53,131 nucleotides of DNA from Rubripirellula sp. (GTDB lineage Bacteria; Planctomycetota; Planctomycetia; Pirellulales; Pirellulaceae): assembly GCA_012270065.1 (NCBI GenBank), contig JAAXJB010000115.1, positions 14,861 to 67,991 on the forward strand. Direction: 5' to 3'. Below, in pieces: positions 8,247-18,065 of the stretch (within the stretch, counting starts at the first letter, position 1; each line of letters opens with the position of its first letter). Under the pieces are notes generated by a model. That model saw nothing but the letters and a program-made list of their open reading frames with translations. It searched no databases and was not told where the DNA came from. The translations under genes were made by a program, and so were the position numbers.

Positions 8247-9968
8247 TCAGCTTTCCGCAGTCGATTCGCAGCTTTCTGCTGATTCGCTATCGGGGGCATC
8301 AGGCGTTTGTGCGGTATGGGGCACCCGGTTGCGAACGCAGATAGCTAGTGCGACGCAAATGACGAGGGTGGCAGCGGCGGGCATGTCTCCCAAACGCGCT
8401 GCCAAACTGATGCGGCTATCACGGGCCGGGGATGCGATCAAGTGTCCGTTCGTTCCAGTCTCAAGTCGTTTGGCGATTCGGCCACAACTGTCAATCCATG
8501 CTGTGGGACCATTGTTCGCTGCGGACAAGATTGGTCGCCTGCAGGCAACGGCCACCATCTGGGCGCATCGCAAATGATGGTCGATGACACTGGATTCATC
8601 GAACCAGCCATCATTGGTGACGGTGCAGATCACGTCTGGTAAACGGCCCTGCTCAAGGAAGGCGTTCATCTGATTGACCGTGACCCGCTCGACAGCAGTT
8701 TCAATGCAAACGTTGGGAGCAACCAGAGTTCCCCGCACGTCCATTAGCTTTCCACCGTCTCCTTGCTGAAGCCCCATCCCAGGAGGGACGAGTGATCGCA
8801 AACCGGGGATGGAGGGCACTAACGGTATGTATTCACCGAACATCACCAAGTGTGTTTTTCCATACCAACCATCAACCTGATGGTCACTGCCGATGTGGAC
8901 TACCCCGCTGTAAGCCTCGACGTTTTTTCCATAGTTGACGACGCCACAGCCTACAATCAACTCGGGGGTGGTTGTGGAGTTCCTGTGTTCACTCTGCAAC
9001 TTATTCTGAAGAGCGACTGTGCGTCGATTAAAGTAATCCCGTGCAGCGTTCACGTTGTCCTTGAATGCATCGGGTGAGCCGGGGAACTCCTTGGGTGGGA
9101 TCGGTTCGGTTTCCGCAAGGATCAGCGGATTTGTCTCGCTGTACATGGATTCCGGCCAAACATAAGCATCAATTGTTTCCGTTGTTGAACGCGCTGCATC
9201 AACCGAGGATGCGACATAGTTCTGGAACATCTCGCTCTGTCTGTCTGGATCGAGGACATATTCCACTGCTTCGTTGCGCTGGATCAGGGCAAACGTAGCC
9301 AGCCCGTTTTCAGTTTTCTGACCCATGCGGTAGACGCCGTAAATGATAACGGTTCCAGTTACGGATACCGCAAAGGCTGACATGGTCAGGAATTGTCGGA
9401 GGCAACTTCTTTTTCGAACATACTGAAGCAACTGCCAGGCAAAAAGATTGACAATCACGACAAACGCCCCGACCCCGTAACTGCCAAATACGTCCGCTGT
9501 TTGGACGAGGATCGGAACCGGCATGAGGCTGTGACCGAGCATCAAGACGGAGATACCGGTCAATAAGTGATTTCGCGTGTATTCAAGTGCAACCCAAACC
9601 AGAGGGGCAACGACCATGAGGCTCATGCCCCGCTGGTACAAAAATCGTGAACAGAGAACAAATACCGTGGGGTAGATGGCAAGGTATCCGCCGAGCGCCA
9701 GCCACGGCCCGTACATCAACGGGTGGGCGTGGCGGAGTCCCTGAAGTGAAATCAGCCAATACAGCGCAAATACGCACCACAGCTTCACGTATCCTTTGCG
9801 TTTGAAGCTGGTTTCTCTGATGATCAGCAGCAGCAGGGGGACAATCGCGACAAAAGAGAGCCACCATAGTTGGACGGGTGGTTGAGATAGCCAAAGCAAG
9901 GTGGCGCTAGCAAGGGCCGGCGCTACGATGGTTCCGTGAATCAAATCGGTTGAGATTTTGTTTTTCAT
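8247..9968 (-). CDS. lnt: Apolipoprotein N-acyltransferase
   Basis: 573 residues. The N-terminal half has six or more membrane helices, including SATLLWLSQPPVQLWWLSFV. The periplasmic carbon-nitrogen hydrolase (nitrilase-like) domain spans about 225-510. The catalytic triad is visible: Glu273 in VWPESMY, Lys371 in YGKTHLVMFGEY and Cys421 in NVCIE. A final helix sits near 530-545. The enzyme transfers the third acyl chain to the N-terminal Cys of lipoproteins in the cytoplasmic membrane. The Glu-Lys distance (98) is about 30 residues longer than in E. coli (E267-K335), so a loop is expanded. The charged Ser/Glu-rich tail is unusual but does not touch the active site. It is convergent with the preceding gene. 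Confidence 0.93.
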   Translation of the reverse strand: MKNKISTDLIHGTIVAPALASATLLWLSQPPVQLWWLSFVAIVPLLLLIIRETSFKRKGYVKLWCVFALYWLISLQGLRHAHPLMYGPWLALGGYLAIYPTVFVLCSRFLYQRGMSLMVVAPLVWVALEYTRNHLLTGISVLMLGHSLMPVPILVQTADVFGSYGVGAFVVIVNLFAWQLLQYVRKRSCLRQFLTMSAFAVSVTGTVIIYGVYRMGQKTENGLATFALIQRNEAVEYVLDPDRQSEMFQNYVASSVDAARSTTETIDAYVWPESMYSETNPLILAETEPIPPKEFPGSPDAFKDNVNAARDYFNRRTVALQNKLQSEHRNSTTTPELIVGCGVVNYGKNVEAYSGVVHIGSDHQVDGWYGKTHLVMFGEYIPLVPSIPGLRSLVPPGMGLQQGDGGKLMDVRGTLVAPNVCIETAVERVTVNQMNAFLEQGRLPDVICTVTNDGWFDESSVIDHHLRCAQMVAVACRRPILSAANNGPTAWIDSCGRIAKRLETGTNGHLIASPARDSRISLAARLGDMPAAATLVICVALAICVRNRVPHTAQTPDAPDSESAESCESTAES

Positions 9969-10109
9969 TGCCGAAATGATAGAGTTTTCGCCGTTGTCAG
10001 GCTATCTCGATCTGTGTCTGCCCGGTTGGGTTGAATCTGCGCTGACTCTAGGGCGGATACGGTTTAGAATGTCGGGAACGAATCAGTCTTCCATTTCGGT
10101 GACGATAGT

Positions 10110-12002
10110 ATGAATTCACCTCCCTTTGAGTTTCTGGGCCCCTATCGAATCGGCGAACCTTTGGGACGCGGTGGTATGGGGACAGTATTCTCTGCCGTGC
10201 ATGAGAAAACCAAACAGCCGGTCGCGGTGAAGCTCATCTCGGATAGCGTAGCGGATGAATCGAAATTTCGCCGAAGATTCGACGCTGAAATCAAGAGTCT
10301 GCAGTGTCTGTCTCATCCCGGCATTGTGCGGATCTACGGGTTTGGGGAGGAGCAGGGGCACCTCTTTTATTCGATGGAATTGGTGAGGGGAGAATCACTG
10401 CAGAAAATCGTCAAGCGCGAGAAACAACTGGAGTGGCAGGTCACGATTGATGTTGGGATTCAGATTTGCGCTGCGCTGAAGCATGCTCACGATATCGGCA
10501 TCATCCACCGTGATTTGAAACCGGCAAATCTAGTCGTTGATGAACATTGGCGTATCAAATTGGTTGATTTTGGGATCGCAAAAATATTTGGTGATTCAAA
10601 CACCGTGGTGGGATCGTTACTTGGAACAGCGGATTACATGGCGCCTGAACAGGCAACGAGCAAAGGAATCACACAGCGTACGGATTTGTACGCGTTAGGT
10701 AGTGTGATGTATGCCATGTTGGCGGGACGAGCACCTTTTACCGGGAAGAGTGTCACGCAGGTGATCAATGCGTTGCAGCGTGATAGGCCTGTTCCAATTG
10801 ACTTGATCCGGCCTGACGTTCCAGACGAATTGGTCGAATTGATTCACGAACTGCTGGAAAAAAGCCCGGAGGATCGACCACCGACGGCTTTGGCTGTCAT
10901 GAACCGCCTCAAGGCGATGAAAGTTGGTCTGGAACGGATTCAAACGGTTGCTTCGGATCAAGGGGCGACTTCGGAATCAAGCGATGATTCACTTCTTGAT
11001 GAGGATCTCCTTACGGACGGGGAGCAACCAGCGGTCTCTGTTTCACAGGGAAGAGTCAGGAAGGGAACCGGATACGATGCACCCGCCACGTCAGATGGAA
11101 AAACAAACTCAAGCGGTTCAGACGATCTGGTTCTCGTCAGCCCTGAAGAACCAACGGTCATGTCGGTGGGCAATGTTGGTCCCACCCGATTGATTGAATC
11201 ACTGGATGAGGATGCAGAAGCGACCTCGCATAAAACCCATTTCCAGACCGTTCCGGATTCACGATCAAACCCAGGTGTGTTTTCCGATAGTGACGCGGGG
11301 GGAGACAATCGATGGATCTTATGGTGCAAAGTACTCGGGATGATTTCAGTCCTTGTGTTCGGAGTTGTATTGTTCCTTTGGGCGATGCGAGTTCCTTCAG
11401 CGGATGAACTTTACATGGATGCACTGACTGGCAATACCGGGGCGATACAGGCGTTCTTGCAGTTGTATCCAAATGATCCACGATATACCGAGGTCGAGGA
11501 TCTTCGGGTCAGCAACAAGCTACAAGGGGTTTTGAATCGTCTCAAGACACAAAGTCAATTTGGAATCACTGAACTCAGCCCATCAGAAGAAAGCTTCATG
11601 AACGTGATGCTTGACCGTGAACTTGAGCCAACACGTGCTGCGGGGCGTATTGAAAACTGGCTCAATGTTTACGATTCCGGGGGAGAAGTGGATGATGGTC
11701 AACTCGATGAATTGATATTTCTGGCCAAACGTGAACAACAACGTTTGCTCGCACGTGCACCGTTGAATGCTGTGGATAATCGAGCTGTTAATCTTTTGAA
11801 TCGTATTCGTCAGGTGCTCGACTCGAATGATCCTGAACGTGTGAGGAAAGAGTTGAATGGGATTGTTGACACTTTCGAGAAAATTGACTGGGCTGCCCCA
11901 GCGGTCCGGGAAGCACGCAGTCAACTTGAGAAATTCGAAAACGCCCAGCAGGATGCCGGGGCAACTGAGTCGGAGCCGTCCGGAAACGATGTGGGCCAAT
12001 GA
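10110..12002 (+). CDS. Membrane-anchored Ser/Thr protein kinase (Hanks type, PASTA-less)
   Basis: 630 residues. The kinase domain covers about 8-270: glycine loop GRGGMGTVF (19-27), ATP lysine Lys41 in VAVKL, HRDLKPAN (Asp135 catalytic), DFG (Asp153), and the activation segment leading to GTADYMAPEQ. All residues needed for activity are present. An acidic, Ser/Asp-rich linker (about 285-400) precedes one transmembrane helix (about 406-426, VLGMISVLVFGVVLFLWAM). A roughly 200-residue extracytoplasmic domain follows, helical and possibly TPR-like, with no PASTA repeats. The layout is that of planctomycete sensor kinases with a cytoplasmic kinase and an external domain of unknown ligand. Substrates are not evident from the neighbours. 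Confidence 0.92.
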   Translation: MNSPPFEFLGPYRIGEPLGRGGMGTVFSAVHEKTKQPVAVKLISDSVADESKFRRRFDAEIKSLQCLSHPGIVRIYGFGEEQGHLFYSMELVRGESLQKIVKREKQLEWQVTIDVGIQICAALKHAHDIGIIHRDLKPANLVVDEHWRIKLVDFGIAKIFGDSNTVVGSLLGTADYMAPEQATSKGITQRTDLYALGSVMYAMLAGRAPFTGKSVTQVINALQRDRPVPIDLIRPDVPDELVELIHELLEKSPEDRPPTALAVMNRLKAMKVGLERIQTVASDQGATSESSDDSLLDEDLLTDGEQPAVSVSQGRVRKGTGYDAPATSDGKTNSSGSDDLVLVSPEEPTVMSVGNVGPTRLIESLDEDAEATSHKTHFQTVPDSRSNPGVFSDSDAGGDNRWILWCKVLGMISVLVFGVVLFLWAMRVPSADELYMDALTGNTGAIQAFLQLYPNDPRYTEVEDLRVSNKLQGVLNRLKTQSQFGITELSPSEESFMNVMLDRELEPTRAAGRIENWLNVYDSGGEVDDGQLDELIFLAKREQQRLLARAPLNAVDNRAVNLLNRIRQVLDSNDPERVRKELNGIVDTFEKIDWAAPAVREARSQLEKFENAQQDAGATESEPSGNDVGQ

Positions 12003-12225
12003 CGTCATGATTTGCGAGTTTTGTTACTTCTCGGGGATTTCTGCGGAACCCGCGTGCGAAAACTCCGTTGCATCGTGATAAGTGCATTGGGCGAAGCGGT
12101 TGGGAAAGAACATCTCAAGTGTTCAGCTTGATTTTAGAATTGGATGCGCGGTCGTTCTGTTCATTCAGGTTTGCGTATGACCGAAATGCATCTTGCGTGC
12201 ACGGAGGCTCTGGAAGAGGGGAAAG

Positions 12226-13329
12226 ATGAGCAGTGTTGATGCAAAATTGGCTGTTTGGTTAATTGAATCAGCAAAATTGCTTGCCTCCGATGTGCATCTG
12301 GTGGAAGGGCATCCGCCTTATCGGCGTGAAAACGGTTCATTGGTCGCGATTTGCGATGAAACACTCACGAAGTCCGATATCGAACAGGGTTTCCGGAACA
12401 TTTGTACCGACGCGCAACAGGTTGCTTTAGCGAGAGACAGGAATCTCGACTTTGCTTTCATGCTTGACGAGAACGGCAACGCGACCGAATGTGCCGTGGC
12501 GGGGGACACGTATCGTTTCCGTGGAAATCTGTTTTACAGTGGACATTCGCCTGGCGCTTGCATTCGTGTCATTCCGGGTAAGGTACCTGAACTGGAGCAA
12601 AACAACTTTCCTGTCGAATTGGCACACTGTTTGACTGGATATCGCAACGGGCTCATCATTTTTTCTGGGGTAACCGGATCTGGAAAAACCACATCGATGG
12701 CGATGATGTTGAAAATGTTGACGCAGAAAGGTGGTAAACGGGTGGTAACGATCGAAGATCCGATCGAATACCAGTTGTCCGAGATAAGAAATTCGCTGAT
12801 CAGCCAGCGAGAAGTCGGGCGGGACGTTCGATGCTTCGCAAGTGGCCTGCGATACGCTTTAAGGCAGGATCCGGATATCATTCTGGTCGGGGAGATTCGA
12901 GATGCCGAGACCGCACAAATTGCGCTGAGCGCAGCGGAGACGGGGCATCTGGTGATGACAACGCTTCATTCACGTGACGCGAAAGGTGCAATCACACGGA
13001 TTGCAGACCTTTTCCCCGTATCGAAACAGAATGAAATTCAGACCATGCTCGCGGCGAGCCTGCGTGGGATTGTCTGTCAACACCTGTTGCCAAGCTCCGT
13101 CCCGGGTGAGCGTCGCGAATTGGCTCTGGAGGTGCTGCTGCGAAATAATGCGGTCGCGGCGGGTATCAAGACCGGCCGAATCGACAGCCTTGAAAATGCC
13201 ATCCTGGCGGGAAGAAAGGACGGGATGATCGCTTTCGACGATTCGCTCAATTCTCTGTTGCGGCAGGGCCGTATTACCGAGGAAGTTGCCATTCAGTTCG
13301 CAAGTGACGTGCGTCAGTTGCAAAGATGA
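12226..13329 (+). CDS. PilT-like type IV pilus retraction ATPase
   Basis: 367 residues from ATG 12226, chosen for the purine-rich ribosome site GAAGAGGGGAAAG just before it; a TTG at 12193 would add 11 residues. It has the N-terminal SDVHL motif of the PilT/GspE family (21-25), Walker A GVTGSGKT (148-155), an Asp box with TIEDPIEY, Walker B DPDIILVGEIRD (215-226) and a His box TTLHS. The length fits PilT (about 345-370) rather than PilB. The family hexamer disassembles type IV pili. No pilin or pilC/pilB genes lie nearby, so its partner machinery must be elsewhere. It is convergent with the next gene, with five bases between stops. Confidence 0.85.
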   Translation: MSSVDAKLAVWLIESAKLLASDVHLVEGHPPYRRENGSLVAICDETLTKSDIEQGFRNICTDAQQVALARDRNLDFAFMLDENGNATECAVAGDTYRFRGNLFYSGHSPGACIRVIPGKVPELEQNNFPVELAHCLTGYRNGLIIFSGVTGSGKTTSMAMMLKMLTQKGGKRVVTIEDPIEYQLSEIRNSLISQREVGRDVRCFASGLRYALRQDPDIILVGEIRDAETAQIALSAAETGHLVMTTLHSRDAKGAITRIADLFPVSKQNEIQTMLAASLRGIVCQHLLPSSVPGERRELALEVLLRNNAVAAGIKTGRIDSLENAILAGRKDGMIAFDDSLNSLLRQGRITEEVAIQFASDVRQLQR

Positions 13330-13334
13330 TCGCT

Positions 13335-14876
13335 TCAAATGGGGGCAGGCTGTGCGCTTGAGGTGTCAGGCGTTGGCAAATCTGTCCCATTGATACTCTT
13401 GGCATCCGGATCTGGTTCACGAATTCTGCCGCGTGGCAGAATCCTGCGTTCCCGCTGGTTGTTGTTAAAACGCGGTAGCAGTGGAAAACGTCCGGATGGA
13501 TTTTCATCCGAAGGTGGTGCAGTCTCTTCAACCGTTGAGGGTGATTGACGTCGTTTTTTCCGTTCGTTGGCAATGTCCAGAACATCGCCCAGAACGTCTG
13601 AAATGGTGTTGCCAAGCGTGTCGGTTCCAGACTCCTTCGGATCATCGCCGATGATGTCAAGCAAATTGCCAACCGATTGCAAAATGCCCGTTTTACCTGC
13701 CAACCTGATTTTCGGCGACGCCAAGGTCCCAGTCACTTTTAGCACAAGTGGTTCACGCGTTAACGCATCACGCACCACTCCAGTCCCCAAAAGCCCGTCG
13801 GGAAGTTTGATCTCCAGGGTCAGGTCGAGGGTCTCGTCCAGACCGACTGACCCACTCGAAACAATGTCAATTGATTTGTCGCCGTGGGGAAGGATGAACG
13901 CAAGTCCGCTGTGATGAAGGCGGCCATTCTTCACCATGAATTGAACGGATACATCTTGCGCTACTGTGACAGCATCGGGAAAACTCGTTCCAGCGATGCG
14001 CATGATAATGGCAATGACATTACTCGCCAAAGTGTTTCTCATGGAGACACGTGCCTGGTGTAAATCCAATTGTCCAGTCAAGTTCAACGCAGTGAGTTTC
14101 CTGTCCTCATTTCCGGCAGCCGATGAAATCGGGATTTCGCATTGAGTAAGTTTCAGGGAGAACTCACCATCGGCGGTTACTTCATCCGCAAGCAGAGGCG
14201 CGATGAGTTGAAGGCCCTGACCACAGATTTCGGGTGTCAATGCTTGATGGTCGAATATCAGTGAAGGAGGGATGGTCAAAATGGATAGATTGTTTTTGCG
14301 TTCCAATGTCAGTTCGACATTGATGCCAGCCAGATTGATTGGGGGCGGTGAATCCGGCGCTGTTTTCACTTTCAATGCACCATTTATGATTTCAGCGGTG
14401 AGATTGGGTAGAAGAAAGCGGGGCGATGGCGCCGGAGAGGTTTGAGTGGTGCGATCAGTAGCAGGGACAGGTTGCCGGATGATGAGGTTGACTGCAGGGT
14501 CGACGATTCGGAATTTTCCGAGATCGGGCCGTGTGAAGAGCATTCGCAGCCATGATCTGTCAGCAACGATCTCCCTGATTGCGACACGATTTTTTCTGTC
14601 GGTCGAAACAATATCAATTTGGTCCACTGAAACTGGGGAAAAATATCCGAGACTTGCACTTCGGCTGCTCAGTGTGATTTTTTCGCTGTCCACGATGGAA
14701 TTCAGGATCGAGTCCCTCAGGGATGTTCTTCCCAGAAGTACAGGAACAAGTAACACCGTGACAAGTAAGGCCAGCAGTAGCTTTAAGATCCTTCGGGGCT
14801 TTCTTTTCGCGTTGTGGCTGCCAAGTGTGCTGGATCTGGACATGGATTTCATCAAATGGGCAAGGTTAAATATCAC
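13335..14876 (-). CDS. AsmA-like single-pass envelope protein
   Basis: 513 residues. The GTG start at 14876 was preferred because GGAAAG lies six bases upstream; ATG 14852 or 14843 would remove 8-11 residues. One N-terminal membrane helix (about 29-48, ILKLLLALLVTVLLVPVLLG) is followed by a long beta-rich region with AsmA/DUF748-type features: DQIDIVSTDRKNRVAIREI, FRIVDPAVNLIIRQ, and an AsmA_2-like part with SSGSVGLDETLDLTLEIKLP and VTGTLASPKIRLA near residue 390. The tail is charged and proline-rich. AsmA relatives act in envelope or lipid transport between membranes, and a similar role is inferred. No gene partner is evident. Confidence 0.7.
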   Translation of the reverse strand: MIFNLAHLMKSMSRSSTLGSHNAKRKPRRILKLLLALLVTVLLVPVLLGRTSLRDSILNSIVDSEKITLSSRSASLGYFSPVSVDQIDIVSTDRKNRVAIREIVADRSWLRMLFTRPDLGKFRIVDPAVNLIIRQPVPATDRTTQTSPAPSPRFLLPNLTAEIINGALKVKTAPDSPPPINLAGINVELTLERKNNLSILTIPPSLIFDHQALTPEICGQGLQLIAPLLADEVTADGEFSLKLTQCEIPISSAAGNEDRKLTALNLTGQLDLHQARVSMRNTLASNVIAIIMRIAGTSFPDAVTVAQDVSVQFMVKNGRLHHSGLAFILPHGDKSIDIVSSGSVGLDETLDLTLEIKLPDGLLGTGVVRDALTREPLVLKVTGTLASPKIRLAGKTGILQSVGNLLDIIGDDPKESGTDTLGNTISDVLGDVLDIANERKKRRQSPSTVEETAPPSDENPSGRFPLLPRFNNNQRERRILPRGRIREPDPDAKSINGTDLPTPDTSSAQPAPI

Positions 14877-15221
14877 ACAACGCTTTCCAATCCTAACAGT
14901 TTTCAGCAGTGAGCAACCGTCATTGGTTTTGGAAAGAGCAAGAAGCAGCCCCCGCGATTGTTTCCCATGACAGAACGGAGGGATTCCCAGATTCCGTTGG
15001 ATTGTAAAATTCTGAGTTAACCATCATCCTGTAATGGACAGTTTGGGTAGACCGGTACGTTGATGAATCCGGAAGCGCGTCGGCATATCAGCGAGATGGA
15101 ATATCAAGGTGTTGCGCCGTTTTGAGAGGTTGATTTATCTTGGTGCGATCGCTTGGTTTCATGCGTTCATATTCATTGGCTGCTTGAAGATCCGTGTTTT
15201 TAAAATGAGTAACGGAAAGCA
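14877..15221. other. Divergent intergenic region between AsmA-like and DUF5076 genes
   Basis: 345 bases that must hold the promoters of both divergent genes. No clear sigma-70 pair or long inverted repeat stands out, and the minus-strand open frame overlapping its right part is unlike a protein. Confidence 0.5.
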
Positions 15222-15548
15222 ATGATGACAGATCATCGAAAAGAGTTACCTCGTCCTGAAGCCGTGGGGGGCGACGATTATTCGGTGGAGATGATACAGG
15301 CGTGGATCGCCGATCGTGGATTGGCGTGTAGCCTGAATCTAGGGCACTGGCATCATCATTCAGAACTGGATGAGAGGCAGGCATGGGGTGTGATGATTGC
15401 CGATCTCGCTCGCGAAATCGCAACCCAGTTGGAATCAGTGACGAATCATGACCCGGGTGAATCTCTCAAGGTGATTGTGGAGGCAATGCTGGCGGAGCTC
15501 AGCGGTTCACAAGATGGTGGTGGTGACGAAGAAGCTGCGTCCACCTGA
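15222..15548 (+). CDS. DUF5076 family small protein
   Basis: 108 residues with a double ATG start preceded by GGAAAG. The core matches the DUF5076 pattern: VEMIQAWIADRGLACSLNLG, a W-containing strand (GHWHHH), then AWGVMIADLAREIATQL. Members are short cytoplasmic proteins from diverse bacteria with no assigned function. Acidic residues and GGG form the C-terminus. It is a single-gene unit, convergent with the barrel gene that follows. Confidence 0.7.
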   Translation: MMTDHRKELPRPEAVGGDDYSVEMIQAWIADRGLACSLNLGHWHHHSELDERQAWGVMIADLAREIATQLESVTNHDPGESLKVIVEAMLAELSGSQDGGGDEEAAST

Positions 15549-15620
15549 AGCCGGTGGACTAAAAATGACATGGGCTGCGTTTGCTGCAGACGCCATCGCT
15601 TCAGTCACGCTTGGCGACGA

Positions 15621-16580
15621 TCAGAACTTGATGCCCGCATCCAGATAGAAGCCGGCGTCGAGATCCAGGTCAACACCGGACCGTTCGTACTCAATGGAGC
15701 GTCCAAATGCGAATCCAGCCTCAACGAAGTGTCCACGGTTGCCAGTTTCAATGACTTCGTAGCCAGTCATGAAACGGAAGTCTCGAATCGTCAACTCGTC
15801 GATGTCCCCGGAATCTCGGGTGACGGCCCACGTGTTGCCGCCGATGCTTCCGCCGCAATAACACCATCCTTCCGCCTCCGCGCCTCGTTTCCATAAGCGT
15901 TTGAATACACGTGGGCGTGGCATGGTTGCGTCGATTTTCCATTCAGGAGTTGGTGTCCATACAAACCCAAATGCCGGCAGCAGGTTGAAATCCGCTCGGT
16001 CGAAGTAAACAACACCTGCTGATACTGTCAGGTCATCGCGGCACTTCCAGTTCATCAGACCAAGTCCGAACAGACGAAAAGCGTTCTTGCTGGTCGTGAA
16101 ATCACTTCTGATAGAAGGTGTCAGCACGACCGTCGACGAAAAACGGGAAGACCATTTCTTCTGATGAAGTATGTTCAACCCCGTGTTGTAAAGGACACTC
16201 GGCAAGTCCGTCGTTTGGATTCTCTGGAGCTGATCAGCCCGAAAGTAGGGCCGCAAACCGATCAGATTATCCATGCTGCCCAATGGAATGCCAAAATCGG
16301 CACGAACCTCTTCGAACGCCTGGTTCATGCCGCCCTGTGCATCACCAAGGTCAAATAGGTAGCCTCCACGAACTTCTGCTCCTTGGCAAAAACTCTTGCG
16401 ATATCTCTGAATCGGTGTTTCACACCCATTTGGGCCAGCAGTGTCATAGACCGGCTTGTCATAAATATCGGCCTGAGGGTTTCTGGCTGAGAGCGTTTGT
16501 CCATGTACTTGGTTGGCTGATAGGCAAATCAGGATCCATCCAAGCGCGAGAAATCGGTCCGTGAAACAATTTTTGAGCAT
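15621..16580 (-). CDS. Outer-membrane beta-barrel protein, DUF6268-like
   Basis: 319 residues. The start ATG at 16580 follows a good ribosome site (GGTAGGACC). A signal peptide with core LALGWILICLSANQVHG precedes the mature protein. The rest is strand-rich with alternating residues and ends in Phe (DAGIKF), as many outer-membrane barrels do. The sequence FGIPLGSMDNLIGLRPYF and the later GYEVIETGNRGHFVEAGFAFGRSIEYE fit a planctomycete DUF6268-type barrel. A cysteine cluster WCYCGG near the last third is notable. Transport cargo is unknown. The next gene upstream in transcription order encodes a single-pass TonB-like protein, but a 326-base gap argues against a tight operon. Confidence 0.7.
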   Translation of the reverse strand: MLKNCFTDRFLALGWILICLSANQVHGQTLSARNPQADIYDKPVYDTAGPNGCETPIQRYRKSFCQGAEVRGGYLFDLGDAQGGMNQAFEEVRADFGIPLGSMDNLIGLRPYFRADQLQRIQTTDLPSVLYNTGLNILHQKKWSSRFSSTVVLTPSIRSDFTTSKNAFRLFGLGLMNWKCRDDLTVSAGVVYFDRADFNLLPAFGFVWTPTPEWKIDATMPRPRVFKRLWKRGAEAEGWCYCGGSIGGNTWAVTRDSGDIDELTIRDFRFMTGYEVIETGNRGHFVEAGFAFGRSIEYERSGVDLDLDAGFYLDAGIKF

Positions 16581-16906
16581 GGTCCTACCGTTTGAGAATC
16601 AGCGTGGGATAGCAAACGTTGCCCTGCCATGGAAATAGAGATCCAGACATGGAATCGGAATTGATTGCACGGGACGTGCCTGATTGCCACTGCTGGTGCA
16701 ATGCGGAGGCATCTTGGAGGCGATTCGTACCGCTGCAGTTTCGTCGGCGTGAACAACAGCAAGTGGAATACCCGAAAACCTTGAACTTCCGTCGGCCAGG
16801 GTTTGCATCGCAAAAACTGATGGTGGGCCGAATCACCCCGACTTTTCAAAGACACACAAGATCGAGGCTACACATCCCTGGCCACCTTGTGATTTCGAGT
16901 GTTGAA
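16581..16906. other. Intergenic region, no gene seen
   Basis: 326 bases between two minus-strand genes. Several short overlapping open frames occur on both strands, but none has a start with a ribosome site or a protein-like composition. I see no terminator for the upstream gene here. Confidence 0.5.
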
Positions 16907-17740
16907 TCATTCTCCCGCGTTGGCTGACGGGATATTTTCGGACACAGGTGAATCTTCCGGTAACGATTTGCTGTCCTGATATTTCTGCTGCTCCACCTTG
17001 CGTGCTTGCTCTTCAGCTGCTGCGGCGGCGCTCAGCGTGTTTTGCAGCATGGGCATGACGATTTTGCGATAGATACCCTCGGCAAGCGGAAACTTTTTCA
17101 GTTGTTGAAATGTGTTGTAGGTCGCTTCACCTTCGGTCGATGGCAGTTCGACGGATTGAGTCCTCCCGGCCTTGTCGACCAGAACAGATTGGTACGTCCA
17201 TGTTCCGTCAGCTGCCTGTTGCCGGGTGATATCATGAATCTGAGCAGTGTTGATGTCAAAGACGCCCTCGGGTGGTGTCGGATTGGGAACTGGCCCCTCC
17301 ACCAACCCGAAAGCCTCGGCGATGCGATCGGTTGTTTGCTCGACCGATTCAGGCGATGCGTTGGCTTGCAGTTTTTGCAGATTTTTTTCCAGCTCGTTCA
17401 ACTGTGCTGCTGGCGATAAATCCTTGAATTGATCCACTGATAAAGAGAGTGAAGAGCGTATCTCCTCGTTCAAGACATCATCCGCTGACTTGGGTTTGAA
17501 TTCCGTTGCCATGGGACGCTCTGGTTGCAGCCGAGATGACACCGCAGATTGCGGCGTTGCCGATTTGGTTCGCTGAGTTGACTGGCGGGGGATGTACCAG
17601 CAGAGAAGCGCGACCAGGAGGATGGAATGCAGAATCAGGGAGACTGCAATGGAGTGCCGACGATAAAGCGACTTGGGTCGTGGCTGTTCGCCTGACGGTT
17701 CGGGTGTTGAATTTATTGTTGGTAACATCGTGCTGCACAT
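16907..17740 (-). CDS. Hypothetical single-pass membrane protein with TonB-like N-terminus
   Basis: 277 residues; ATG 17740, or 17728 four codons later. A basic cytoplasmic N-terminus is followed by one helix at about 31-49 (AVSLILHSILLVALLCWYIP). The placement and wording (HSILL) resemble TonB/TolA-type energy-coupling proteins. The external part begins with a Gln/Ser/Pro-rich linker, then a helical segment (LNELEKNLQKLQANAS) and a globular stretch around TADGTWTYQSVLVDKAG-like sequence, and ends with an Ala/Glu-rich coiled helix and an acidic tail. There is no TonB C-terminal domain. I do not assign a function; envelope anchoring next to a barrel gene is the only context. Confidence 0.65.
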   Translation of the reverse strand: MCSTMLPTINSTPEPSGEQPRPKSLYRRHSIAVSLILHSILLVALLCWYIPRQSTQRTKSATPQSAVSSRLQPERPMATEFKPKSADDVLNEEIRSSLSLSVDQFKDLSPAAQLNELEKNLQKLQANASPESVEQTTDRIAEAFGLVEGPVPNPTPPEGVFDINTAQIHDITRQQAADGTWTYQSVLVDKAGRTQSVELPSTEGEATYNTFQQLKKFPLAEGIYRKIVMPMLQNTLSAAAAAEEQARKVEQQKYQDSKSLPEDSPVSENIPSANAGE

Positions 17741-18027
17741 TGTAACTGCACGTTTTCTCGGATGTCAGCACACGGCTCCTATTGTGTTTTTCGCGGTAAA
17801 GATGATGGGAAAGCGGGGGAAACAGGTGTTGATAAAGAACGGAGCTGTTTTCCCGGATGCGTGCCGTGTTTCAGGCCTATTCACCAGCATGTTTCAAACC
17901 CGTTCATGCAGCAGTAGCCGCGCTGTGTACGTCTTCTACAGATGGTTGTTCCGTTGATGCCAAGTCGGAGTGTCAGGGCCAAATCGGGACCAGCACGTTC
18001 GCTGTACCCTGAAAGCTCGAACGGAAG

Positions 18028-18065
18028 AAAAAAACGACTGGCCGGCACCGAGCTCGGCCAGTCGT
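18028..18065 (-). terminator. Strong rho-independent terminator
   Basis: A perfect 10-bp GC-rich inverted repeat (CGACTGGCCG / CGGCCAGTCG, 18035-18044 and 18055-18064) closes an 10-base loop. On the minus strand it is followed immediately by seven T (18028-18034). It is 637 bases past the nearest minus-strand stop codon (18702), too far for a normal 3' UTR, so a short transcript between them is likely. Confidence 0.85.

Noticed and set aside
16529-16855. Overlapping minus-strand frames before the barrel gene
   Set aside because: They overlap each other in different frames and the barrel's 5' region. None has a start context.
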